Shown: positions 34,808-45,967 of the stretch, piece after piece
Position numbering within the stretch: position 1 is the stretch's first letter
Layout: every line of letters begins with the position of its first letter
From: Diaporthe sp. PMI_573
Lineage: Eukaryota; Ascomycota; Sordariomycetes; Diaporthales; Diaporthaceae
Assembly: GCA_021399435.1 (NCBI GenBank)
Contig: JAJTUP010000101.1
Span: 1 to 64,000, forward strand
DNA length: 64,000 nucleotides
Reading direction: 5' to 3'
Translations under genes and position numbers: made by a program
Notes under the pieces: generated by a model
What the model saw: only the letters and a program-made list of their open reading frames with translations
Database searches by the model: none
What the model was told of the DNA's origin: nothing

Positions 34808-35618
34808 CTGGGCATCAACAATACACACTTCTTCTACCTCCCAACCACTACAACTAGCCGTTTCGTACCGCGCCGCTAATATTGTATAAACAAACAAAAG
34901 CGTCCTCTCCTCATACATCAGCAGTTCAGCCTAATATATATATAAGTACTCTTTTACTACCTTCTATTTATCTATAAAATAACTTAATTAAGTATAGTAT
35001 ATTTAAGTAAGATAGCATCTCTAACTAGTTGATTATAGCCTTATAATTTACATTAATTATAAGAGACTAGATATAATTATAGCTATTAATCCCTTTCCTT
35101 CTATACTAGAGACTAGTTGCCCTGTTTTTGTTAGCCTTAGGGTTAAGTAGCCTTGTTAAAATCCAACTAATTAAATCAACCTAAGAAAAAGTTAGGCAGC
35201 TATAGCTAAACTACTAATACCTAACTTACTAACTAGCATACCTAGTTAGCTTTCTAAAGCTTAACTACTAGAAACTAATTAAGCCTTTAATGCTATTTTC
35301 AAGGAAGGAGTATACTATAGTATAGTCTTTAAAGATAAATATTAGCTTTATAACCTAGTTTATTAAGACTACTTAAAGTTTAAAATACTATTATTATATT
35401 TTAGGTTAATATTTAGGTTTTATATATACCTGTTTATTATATTAAATATTACTTAGTACTACCCTAATTAACTATAAGTTCTACTAATAATATAGAGACC
35501 TTAAAGAACAGCCTTTTCCAGTACTCTATAATATAAGATCTTAAGAATAGCAATATATGCTATAGATTTCTAATTAGTAACATTCTTAAGCATAGCATTT
35601 ACAGCCTTAGCACCTCTG
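34808..35618. other. AT-rich stretch without a supported gene
   Basis: Pre-insertion continuation of the hAT flank for about 110 bp, then strongly AT-rich, RIP-like sequence. I tried all frames and found no motif I trust. Confidence 0.4.
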
Positions 35619-36163
35619 AAGGTTAGTGCCTTCAGCAGTGTGTGTGTGGCAGGGTCGCAGCAGGGTGCCTGGAGGCGAGTTGGGACGATTGAGAGTGGTT
35701 CGGACAACTTTGCATTGAATTTGAGTGGGCTTCTGTCAGCCCTCCTCACAGTCCCTCCGACATTGCCTCAACCCTGGGCACGCTGCGGTTGGCTCTGGTG
35801 CAGGAATGGAGGGGCCGGAAAATTCGGCCCTCAGACCCACTATCTTTAGCTTTCAATAGCCAGCCAATCCTAACCCTGACAGCAACCAAACTAAGTATAG
35901 ATAAACTTCAGAAATCAGGCTATCTAATGAACTAAGTTACATGCTTTTTAGGTAAGAAATAAGGGGAATGCAGAGGTACGAAGTTAGGGTCTTAAAACAG
36001 CCCAAAAAATCGACTCACGGCCACCAAACTCATCTTTCGGCGCGCACGCCCCATAGGCACTTAGAGAAAATCCAGTGCCAAGTCTAGGGTAACTCCTTCC
36101 GTGCATTCTAGGGTAACTCTTTACGTGAAGTGCCCACGCCGAATTTGAGCGTTTCCGTTTAAC
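35619..36163 (+). repeat. Repeat family B-rep, copy 2
   Basis: 545 bp, the best preserved copy. Same ends as copy 1 (AAGGTTAGTGCC, CGTTTCCGTTTAAC). Near its end the TCTAGGGTAACTC motif is duplicated (36082-36096 and 36107-36120), which makes it longer than copy 1. It cuts off gag of the Copia-A copy to its right. Confidence 0.8.
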
Positions 36164-38687
36164 AAAAGTAAATAACTTTTTTTAGAGTTATTATTAGCTT
36201 ATTACTGTTAAAGTTAAATATCTTTTTTGGTAATATTATAAAACTAAATAATAGAAAATATAATATAGACCTTATTGTTAAAAAGATTATAGGCATTTTT
36301 AGTCTATTTCGGCCTTTAATTCTAAGCTTTAGAAAAAGATATAATTTTATCGGATTTAAGATTAATATATTTTTAGTATCTTAGAAAAAGTATATAGTAT
36401 AAATCTTTTAGATCTAGAGATATAAGGGATAATTTTAGGGTTTTAGCAGAATATAATATATTGGAAAATATCTAATTAGGCTACTTATATTGCTGGGTAT
36501 TAGCATATTAGTCTTACGGCTATTCTATATTTTATAACTATTGCTGGTCTAATAAAAACTTTACTGGTAGTTATTAATTTTATTATAAAGCCTATACAGT
36601 ATTTTATTATAATTTTAATATAGTGCTAGTTATCTGTTTTAATTAAGATATGGCTTTTATTTGCTGAGATATATACTATAGTAGTAATAATGGTTAAGAA
36701 ATAATGCTCTCCTCTTTAGTCTTTATAATAATTTTATTGTTATTGGCGATCTTTATTATAGAATCTGGCACAAAATTTAGAAATTAAATTAGGCAATTAT
36801 AAGTCTAAGCCTTAATCTTTCTGGCTTTTATAGAAGTACTACAAAAGCGTGACTAAGGATAAATAATATATACTAGAAGCTCTTTAGTTGGCTAGACAGG
36901 GTATTCTTTATAGACAAAAAAGATATTAATTTATAGTCTAATTTACCTTTCCTATAGGCTAAGGTAGACTTTTTGTTAATAAATAAAGTTTTAGGGGTTT
37001 TTTTTTTAGCTAAGTATAGCCTTGCCGACTATTTTAGAAGTCTAGCCTTTAAAGTAGTATTAAGTATTAAATAGGAAGCTGTTGTTAATAAATTATATTT
37101 AATATATTTTCTTTATTATTTTAAATATATATATAGAGGTCTATTTCTTATTAATCTTTTTGGTGTTAATTGGTATATCTATTAGCAATAGATTAATCTT
37201 TCTCTAGTTAGTCTTTATAATTAAGTAGTACCGGCTTATAATATTGTCTGTCTTTATTTTCTCCTTAGTAGTTATTCTTTAATATTTACTTGCTGCTAGG
37301 CTTTTAATAAAAGAGTTAGTAGCAATAACTAATATATTTTTTATTATTATTATAATTAAAAACTATTAATATAGTTATTATAGAGAGTATTAAAACTCTT
37401 CTAGCTATAACTTCTAACCGGTATAAATATACTATTTACCTGCAGATAGTGGTTTTCGGTAAATAAAAATATTATTGTATAGCTTTATATATAGAGTTTT
37501 CCTCTTTTTTATTTTTAATATTAAAAAATAGTAAAAAATAAAGAGATAAAAGAGAAAATAAAACATATAGATAGTAGAGACAAAGTATAAAGACCGTAAA
37601 TAAAATATATATAGCAGCAATTTTTACTATTTGTATATAAGAAAGCAGACTAAAGAAAAAGCATAAGAAAATGTGTAAAATTGTTGTAAAGAAGGATAGT
37701 TGTAATAGTTTAAATATAAATAATAATAGTAAGAAAGAGAGAGGGCAAGTAGTAATAGAAAAGGGTACGTAGTAATAGAAAAGGGCAAGTAGTAGTTTAA
37801 AGGGTATAAATGGTAATAGTTTTAATTAAAAATAACGGAAAAACAATATAAAAGTATATTATAGTATACTTTTTAATATAGAAAAGCATTTTAAAAACTT
37901 GCTTATAACTATTTGGCAATAGTTAAATATAGTAAACCGTTTAGCAATAATTGATTTATAAGTAACTGTTTATAATAGTTAAGTATAGGGTACTAATAGG
38001 TTATTATATAGGTAGTGCGGGGCTTTAAAGAAATATATTATTTATAAGACTAAGTAAATAGCTTATATAGTATTTAAATTGTAACTATTTAAATTTTCTT
38101 AACTAGCCCTCTTTACAGTTATAGTTACTATATATACTATGGTAATATTTGTAAAAAATAGAGTAATTAGTTAAGTAGTTAGTAGAAAGGTTCTTTTAGC
38201 CTTAAAAAAAGCGTTTTTAAGGGCTTTTATTAATTTATATGTTTATTTAGTTAGATTCTTGGTGGTGCAAATAGTAATGTTTTAAGTAGGTTATTATAAG
38301 AGGTATTTATAATATTTTTAAGGGTTTAAATAGGTAGTGTGGCCTTAAAATAGTGTTTTTAAGGGTTTTTTTGTTAATATAATTGTTATAATAGGTATTT
38401 GTGATAATTTTAATAGTATTTTCTTATGTAATAGAGTATATTTTTGGGCTTCTTCTTCTTTTTTTGTATTTAATAGGCAAACTAGTAAATATTAGGGTAA
38501 AGATTAGTGATCTAAGAACTAATTATTATTAGTTAGTAGGGAGTATGTTAAATATTAATATGTTAGTCTGGTGATGATTTTAGTATAAATATTGTTATTT
38601 AAAATGGCTTAAAAACTGTAATAATAGTGATAGTAATTTGTTTCTTCCTTCTTTTTTGTTAGGGATTGTTAAGTAATTACTAATTAG
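36164..38687 (-). pseudogene. Copia family A, copy C: leader and gag, RIP-damaged
   Basis: Minus strand is collinear with 1801-4200 of copy 2: leader 37430-38687 and gag 36164-37430, with the same order of segments. The primer-site-like sequence at 38669-38687 adjoins the LTR at 38688. Gag is truncated by B-rep at 36163. Stops are of Gln type but the copy is more degraded than copy 2. Confidence 0.7.
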
Positions 38688-39019
38688 TGTTAGTTAGGTA
38701 TGTAAATAAGTAATTACTTGAAGGGGTTACCGAAGTGGCTATTTAATAGCTTTAATTTGGTAGGTCTGTCTTATATATTGCTTCTGGCTAACCCTTTTGT
38801 AGGCGGCAAAGCGCCTAAGTAGGGTGTAGCTAGAAGGCTGACTAATCTATAGTATGTACGGGCTAGTAGTTAGTTTAAGTATCCTTGCTGCTAAGTGGCT
38901 GCTTGGGATAATTAAGCAGCTATTTATAGCTAACTAGCTAGAAGTGGCCAGCTATAATGGTCTGCTTTAGACCAACACTTTTGGTTATTGCTATTGCTAT
39001 TGTTATTACCTATTTTATA
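38688..39019 (-). mobile_element. Copia family A, 5' LTR of copy C
   Basis: 332 bp, homologous end to end to the solo LTR at 4323-4651 (TGTTAGTTAGG...CTATTTTATA), RIP-altered. Confidence 0.75.
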
Positions 39020-42000
39020 AGCTTAGTAATTTCTTACTAATATTTCTTTTTTGTATTAAATTAACCTGAAAAAGGCTGATAAGGCTAATAATGTTATTAT
39101 CTTGGCTAGTTAATTTATACTAGAAGAGAGATATTTTTAAAATTAAATTTAAGGCATTATTCTAGATATTGGAGCGGCTTAGTTTTTAACTACCGATTAT
39201 AAGTAATTTTTTGCTTTAAATTAGGATAACCCGGCTATTATACTAGACGTTAATTATACTAGAAAAGCTATTATTAAGTTTAAAAAGAAATCTCGACTTA
39301 TATTACTTAGAATAATAATTATAAAGACCACTATTAGGCCTATAACTTTTTATATTATAGATACTCCTACCTTCTTTCTAATATATATTTAAGATATAAA
39401 CAAGCTGGGTATTCTTTTTTAAAATACTACTAATAAGTTGGTATTAATATAAATGTTAGGCCCTAAAATAATTATTTCTGTAACCCAAAAATAAAGTTAT
39501 TTATGGTTCTTTTTGAGTAATTATAAGGTAGGTATAGTTTTTATAGAAAATAAATTATAATGTCTTTATTATTATTTTGGCTACTTGGCTGTAGACTAAC
39601 TTTATTAGCTACTATAAGATGTTGGTTATAATTTTAATATTAATATACTTAAAGTTATTAATAAGTTCTGTTATTATTATTAATTAAAGGGTGCTGTTTT
39701 AAGATAATTTAAGTTTAATTTTAAAGATAATTATAACTTTAACTATAAGATTATTGCCAATATTATATATCTTAACGAGAAGCCGGTTTTATACGTTATA
39801 AATTTCGAAATATCTTTTTAGGCTAGGAGATTTCTTACTTTATTGTCTATAAAAAATATATAGAAAGTTTTTTATATAATATAGATTAATATACTTAAGC
39901 CTTTTTAATTGCTTGGCTTATAATGCCGGTACTAACTTTGCTTTAGCCGAATTTAGAAATAAAGTAAGGCTTATAGAAATTATATATAAATAGATTTCTA
40001 TAGAAGTCTATTTGTTAATTGGCAAGGTTAAGCGGTATTATAGATTATTTTAATAGATATTTAAGATTCTCTATATTAAATTAGGAGGAATCTTTTTAGA
40101 AAATACTATTTTTTAAATAGTACTAAAGGCTATAAATAATATTGCCAGCCTAGATAGGCTGGTATTTATTTTGCTTGTCTTTAGTGCTTTTCTATAGATA
40201 AACCTAGACTTACTACCTATACTATTAATACTAAAGTATATTAAGGCTGTTGTTAAGATAATATAAGATCTTTAAAAGTATTATGTTAAGAAGTAAATTA
40301 CGGGAGCTTTTAATATTTAAAATAGCTTAAATGTTACTAGTATTCTAAATATATTGCTGTAATTAAAAATACTTGTTTAGCGGGAGAAGAAAGATTGGCA
40401 AGGCTTGTATAAGCTGGTGGCAATTAATGGCTATAATGTTACTTTTAATCTTTTTAATAGACCTATAAAGTTTAGATTAACTATTGTTTGGGAATATTTC
40501 TGAAATAATAAGAATTTTCTGCCTAAGCTTTTATTAGGTAGTAGACTAGAAGTAGGTCTGTTACTTGCTTTAAAAGGTAGTAGGCCTGATATAGGTCTAT
40601 TATCTGCTTTAGATAGCGGGCCTGGTATAGATTTATTGCTAGCTTTAGATGGCAGCTAGTCTAGAGCGGGTCTGCTACCTGCTTTAGATTATGCCGGTAT
40701 CCCAACTTTAGTATAAAGACAAGGCTGATCTTTGGGATTAAAGAATAAGCTAAAGCTATTAATAACCTTCTTTAGTTAAAAGGAGAAGGATAACTATACT
40801 TTATTGCTAAAACTTTATTAGAATAGTATAATTATAAGTACTGGTAAATTCTTTAAAGCTTTTGATACTAAGGAGATTAATAATCTTATTACCTAAAGTG
40901 TCTTTTATTTTAAATACTTTAATTTAAAAGTTTATAGTGCCTTTTATTTATTTAATTCTTAAATGGTATAAGAGATTAAGAGGAAGACTAAAGTATTTTA
41001 TAAAAAGTCTTGCTTAATTATTTAAAGATATAGTGATGAGAATAAGAGAAATATTTTTATATAGTTGCTAATAATTTAGCGGGCTAGTTAATAACTTTTT
41101 ATAGCTTTAGTACCCGGCCTAATAAATATTATAAGTATAAGTATTAAGCTGTAAGATATTATATAGGCGTATATTTAGTTAAAATTAGCTTTTTTTTATA
41201 AGATTCTAGCTTAGCTGTCTTTTAAATTGCAAGCCTGCTACCTATTTAGAATAATTATAAGGGTTGTAAAACCTCTCTATAATATTATTAAAGCCGGGGT
41301 TTATTAGTAGATAATATATTATTGCTACTATTATAAAAAGCTAGGTATATAGAATTTAATGTTTAATCTATATTTTTTAATTTTTATAGGTGGTAAAGAT
41401 AAATTTACTATTATTAAAATATAGATAGATAATACTTTATTACTAAATATCTCAAAATTCTTGCCTATAAAAGATTGGAAGATTAAGAAAGCAGAGATTT
41501 ATTATAAGAAAAAAGAGACTTTAATACTAGAAGGAATAATTAAATTTAATAGAAACAAGCTATTAATAGCTTTTTATTATTCTATTATTCTTTAGTAAAA
41601 GAGTTAAAGTAAAAAAATTATTATAGTTAACCTAAAGTTATATAACTTTATTTAGAAATATTTTAAGTAATATACATATAGTATATATTTGGCTTTAATT
41701 TATTAACTAAAAGCTTCTTTTAATTTCTTTATAGATATTTTATTTGCTAATAACTAGGATCTTAGCTTTTAAATTAACTTTATAATAGTTTTTGTTAATA
41801 AAGAGGCTAAAGGTATAGTATTATAGTATAAGCTGAGAGGAAATATTATATACTAGTCTTTTATAAAGTATAAGAGGGTTATTTAGGGTATTATGGCTTT
41901 TAAGATTTATAGAATGGCTAGCGGCTTTAATATAGAAATTATGCTTCTAGCAACTTTAAAGCTAATTATAGAGTAATAAAATATTTTAAAGATATCTTTT

Positions 42001-42351
42001 ATAATCTATATAGATTCTTACTTACTTTATAAATATTTGGTAAAGCTGGAAACTACTAAAGAAAAGAGGTTTATAATAAATATTATGTCTCTTTGTTAGA
42101 TATATAAGTAATAGAAAATTAATAAGGTATAATAGATAAGCGGTAATAACAACCCTGTAGATGCTATAATAAAGATATTGCCAAATAAGGCTTTAGAATG
42201 TCTTGTTGATACTAACAAGCTTACTATTTAGGTAGAAGACTATATAGATAGAAGTATATAACGAGGTATGTAACTAAATATATATAATATAGAGGAAAAT
42301 ATAATTTTTGGAAGAATTAGAAGTATTGGTATAAAAGTAGAAAACAGTTAG
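39020..42351 (+). pseudogene. Copia family A, copy D: protease-integrase-RT-RNase H, RIP-damaged
   Basis: Most informative pol of this family. Protease motif LDIGA at about 39163-39177, DINKLGI near 39395, integrase motif for IGKxxRYY at about 40020-40045, RT about 40690-41700, RNase H with YIDSYLLYKYLVKLE (about 42000-42060), ISGNNNPVDAI and the terminal ALECLVDTNKLTI (about 42190-42225). This is the Copia order. Its 5' part was displaced by the insertion of copy C at about 39019. A Ser/Asp-rich repeat (LLALDGS-type units, 40540-40700) lies between integrase and RT. Stops are TAA/TAG of Gln type. Confidence 0.75.
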
Positions 42352-42661
42352 TGTAGATTTAGTAATATAGAATTTAGAGGTATAGGGTTGGTCTGTAGCA
42401 GACTAATACTAGCTAGCAGATTTTAATTAATTAGTTATCTACTAAGTTATTTTCGCGGCTACCCTTAATTGGCTAAAGGGTCTATATATAGCAGATTAGT
42501 TAGCTAGATTAGTTAGTGCTTCTAGCCAACACTTAGGTAGGCGTTTTAGTACCCATTAAGGGTAGCCAGAAGCGACATATAATATTACTACTAAATAAAG
42601 CTATTTACAAGCCTTTTGGTTACCCTTTTAAATAATTACTCGTTATTATACCTACCTAATA
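42352..42661 (+). mobile_element. Copia family A, 3' LTR of copy D
   Basis: About 310 bp starting TGTAGATTTAG and ending in CCTACCTAATA. The right half matches the other family A LTRs; the left half matches 54522-54622, so copies D and E form an LTR subtype. Confidence 0.65.
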
Positions 42662-42984
42662 ATTTCTAATGCTTTAATATTATATTGTAGATCTAATAGT
42701 ATACTATATATATATTTTTTATATTTTTTAATATTATTTATATACTATTAAAAATCTATAAAATAATAAATATTTAATTTATTTAATTTTATATTAATAA
42801 TATTAATAAATAATATTAAAAATAGATATAATAAAACTTAATTTTAAACTTTAGTTAGATATATATTATATATATATATATAATATCCCTTCTAGATATA
42901 AAGGTAAAAGACCTATAATTATATATTTTAACTAATTTATATTTAACTATATAATATTTTTACAATAAGGTTTTAAATGTTAAA
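42662..42984. other. AT-rich spacer
   Basis: Almost pure A/T with long TA runs (42860-42890); nothing recognisable. Confidence 0.5.
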
Positions 42985-43800
42985 TCTTATTAAAAAAATG
43001 CTTTTTATTCTCAGCTGCCCTCTTTCCTCTCTTTAACTTATTATTTTTAATTATTATTTTAAAAGCAATAAGCTAGTCTATTTATTTAGAATAGTCCTCA
43101 AACTTCTCTAAGGTGGTAATAAATATATTAATCTATTTAATTATATAAGGTCTCTTGTTGTTACGCTCTTTTGCCTTTATAAATAATGTTTTTATATTGA
43201 TATAGACTTGCTTGTTATAGTTAAAGTCTATTTCTATAGCTATTTGTGGCAAAGCTGTTAGGTCTATATATCTAGATAATAAAATATAGTTGCCTTACTT
43301 GTAGTCTGTTTTAACTATAGCTATAAACTCGCTTAGTAGGGTTTTAGATATATACTCTGGTTTAAGCTTAACTGGCAGTTGTTTTAGCTTTAGCTAAATA
43401 ATTATTTTTATATAGTCTTACGGAACAAGGTTATAATAGGTATGTTTAAGCAGAGCTAAAACTTATATATATCCTATAAGACAGTTAAGACAATAGCTGC
43501 TTTTATTATCACCCATTTTGGCCAACTTGCCTAAATTACACGGCAATAACACTTTTACATAGTGCTTAACGGCGTTAGACTAAGTTGCTTGCAGCCTGTA
43601 ATAGCTTTAACCTTGACAAGCTGACAGCTTATTAACAGCACCGGCACAAATAGACTAGGCACAGCCTAATACTATGGCTTCTAGCATAGAATAGTGGGCG
43701 GCTTCTAACTATAGATAGGTTTGCAGAAGATTGTAAAGTTACTATAAAAAGTCCTATATAGTAAAAATTACTGTTTTTTTTAAATTATATCTTGTTCTTC
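42985..43800 (-). pseudogene. Unidentified RIP-damaged frame, ~260 codons
   Basis: A single minus-strand frame can be followed with only TAA/TAG stops in Gln-type positions. It reads MLEAIVLGCA, then a Cys-containing stretch (KMGDNKSSYCLNCL), VLALLKHTYYNLVP, LPVKLKPEYISKTLLSEF, NYILLSRYIDLTALPQIAIE and a Lys/Arg-rich end (KERNNKRPYIIK, KLKRGKRAAENKK). It is not Copia, Gypsy, hAT or pogo as far as I can tell. Upstream it meets the family F Copia, which may have inserted in or beside it. Confidence 0.45.
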
Positions 43801-43862
43801 TAGGATACTAACTATGGTTTCTAGCTAAATAGAGAAACTTAAACAAATACAAATAGTTAATA

Positions 43863-44070
43863 TGTTGAATGGCTTTTGCTATATGGCGTAATGTACGTAT
43901 ATATGTGTCTGTGTAATTGGTTCTGAATTCGTTGATGTCTGTCTAAACTATGAAATAAGCGGGGAAGCTCGCACATAGACCTCTTAGGTCTGTATGTACT
44001 CCCTTGCTGGATTAGTTATTATCCCTAGCCAAGATGGCTATATGCGATTAGCCTTAGTGCTATTCCAACA
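43863..44070 (-). mobile_element. Copia-F 3' LTR
   Basis: 208 bp, pairs with 51301-51508 without indels. Confidence 0.88.
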
Positions 44071-44481
44071 CTGGGGGTCTTTTGTTTTCTGATTGTATAC
44101 TCTTTTTGGCCTGGCAGAGCAAGTTGAATTGCTTGTATGCTTTTTCTTTATAACAAAAGAAAATCATACTGCCAGGCAGGTTGGGCTGTCCTTTGTACGG
44201 TATAAGTGAACCACTACTGGTGGTCTACACTAAATGCTTTTTGTACTAACTTCTTAATCTTACTTTCAGCCCTTTCTTGCCTGCCTTTCTACCAGCCTTT
44301 TTATTATATAGACTAGAAGTCGCAGGAAGGGGCTGCTGTTAGTAACTTACCTATATGAGTAATCTCGTCCTTATCAGGTAAGGTAGTCTGTATATAACGC
44401 CCTTCTAGTGCTAGCATAAAAACCTCACGCCTTTTACCCTCTACTTCAACCTTCCCTCTTCCTCTTCTCTATTACACGACA

Positions 44482-44483
<2 letters not shown>

Positions 44484-44513
<30 letters not shown>

Positions 44514-44522
44514 TACATACAC
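44484..44522. repeat. (CT)n(CA)n microsatellite
   Basis: About 11 CT units followed by about six CA/TACA units, inside the long 3' region of Copia F. Confidence 0.85.
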
Positions 44523-44931
44523 CTTATGTATTGTACGATCCAAAATATCTTTAAAACTTACCCCCCTATTGTTACCAAATCTTTTGTATAATGTCTAATC
44601 GTAGTTCTTTGCGCGGCCCTTGCGGGTCGCCTTTCTCTCTATATATTTTATCTATGCCTGTATCTGCCGTTATGGTACCTATCCCTACTCTACAGACAGG
44701 CCCTACCTAGTCTTCTCTCGCGCCTCTCTTTAGTACTTTAACATATATTCCTGGTCTAACTATAAGCTGTTAAATTGTGACTCTCCTAACTGGTTATTTT
44801 CTAAATCATACTTTCCTGGCCTTCCTTGTCATTAATATTCATACAACCCTTTTCCTATTATTATTCCTGCTCTAACATTTTTAAAAGATGCTAAGCATAT
44901 AATTGCCGCACTCTTCTCGCACAATATTTAA

Positions 44932-45432
44932 ATGCTGTATAATATTAATATATAGCTAGTCAACATTATTGCCTATATTATTTGTTGTCCGAGCTATTAC
45001 TACGCGATTCTGATTTAGTCGCGCGGTTAGAATTGTAATTAATGTACCAAATGCTTGTATGGTTTGCCTAATATGTACCGGTTTAAAAAGTATTTTCGGC
45101 TGCCTGGATTTTAGGGGAGTGCTTGTGCGGGTTGCGTCTAGTAGTTACAGAGTTGCCAGTGCCCTTATTATAAAAACTACCAGCCGCGCAGAGCCTGTAC
45201 TTGTGGAGGAGGTCGTGGAGATTGTAATGGCCGTGGTGGCGGAAACAGTTTGGACAATAGTAGCCCGAGACCCTCTTGTAGCCCGGTAACCTTAGAGGGC
45301 ATCAAGTAGGAGATTAAGCAGAAAGATAAGGGTTCCCTAATTAATCTGTACGCCTTTAAATATATAGTTAAGTAGACATGTTCTGGGTCTTGGGTTTGTA
45401 TAATAATTTTCCTGTACACTATAACCAAAATT
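44932..45432 (+). pseudogene. Antisense Cys-rich frame in Copia-F, RIP-damaged
   Basis: Plus-strand frame, opposite to pol and beyond its end, about 165 codons with only TAA/TAG stops at Gln-type positions. It has a Cys cluster: NCNxCTKC, then after about 20 residues ACAGCV, SCQCPYY and ACTCGGGRG, eight or more Cys in 55 residues, which suggests zinc binding. The tail (TLEGIKxEIKxKDKGS, NLYAFKYIVK) looks like ordinary protein. An ATG frame at 44591 (MSNRSSLRGPCGSPFSLYIL) lies upstream in another phase and could be a first exon. A competing open frame, 45059-45289, overlaps it in a different phase without stops, so the choice is not certain. Confidence 0.4.
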
Positions 45433-45589
45433 TAATTCTCTTCTTATTACTTTTTCTTTATACAAATACTTTCTGGCAATTATAAAAAGTTTCCTATTAT
45501 ACAGTTGCTAAATCCTATAGCTAGCCTTATATAATTTTTTTAGGTCCTAGGTATAGTCTTTAAGGTCTATTATACGGCTTAAAGTATTT

Positions 45590-45960
45590 TGGTTCTGTCT
45601 TAAAGGGTCCTGACCATGTTTTAAGGTATCTTAGTTATATTTTTATATGTCTTAAAGTATCCTGGCTATGTCTTTTATATATCCTAAAGTATCCTGGCTA
45701 TGTCCTTTATATATCTTAGGTCTGTTTTAAGCCTGTCCTAGCTATATTCTTTATATGTCCTTATACTGTTCTGTAGCTATCCTAGGCCTGTCTATTATAC
45801 GTTTTGGGCCTGTCTTCCTTTAGTCCTTAAGTTTTTATACAGCTATCCTACAGCTTTTTCTTCTTATTCTCGTCCCCTTTAGTTAATTTCTTCTTGTCCT
45901 TGTACCCTCTAGTCAAGTTCTTCTTATCCTCATACCCTTTAGTTAAGCACCTCTTCCCTT
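45590..45960. repeat. Two pyrimidine-rich imperfect tandem repeats
   Basis: 45590-45780 carries repeated TATCCTGGCTATGTCYTTTATATAT units of about 33 bp; 45865-45960 carries about three 30-bp units of TTCTTCTTRTCCTxxTACCCTYTAGTYAA. Both lie between the antisense frame and the pol end. Confidence 0.65.
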
Positions 45961-45967
45961 ATTCCTT

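Noticed and set aside
45059..45289. Open 76-codon frame in the Copia-F 3' region
   Set aside because: Kept only as an alternative to the longer Cys-rich frame in another phase; Val/Ala-rich, without a motif.
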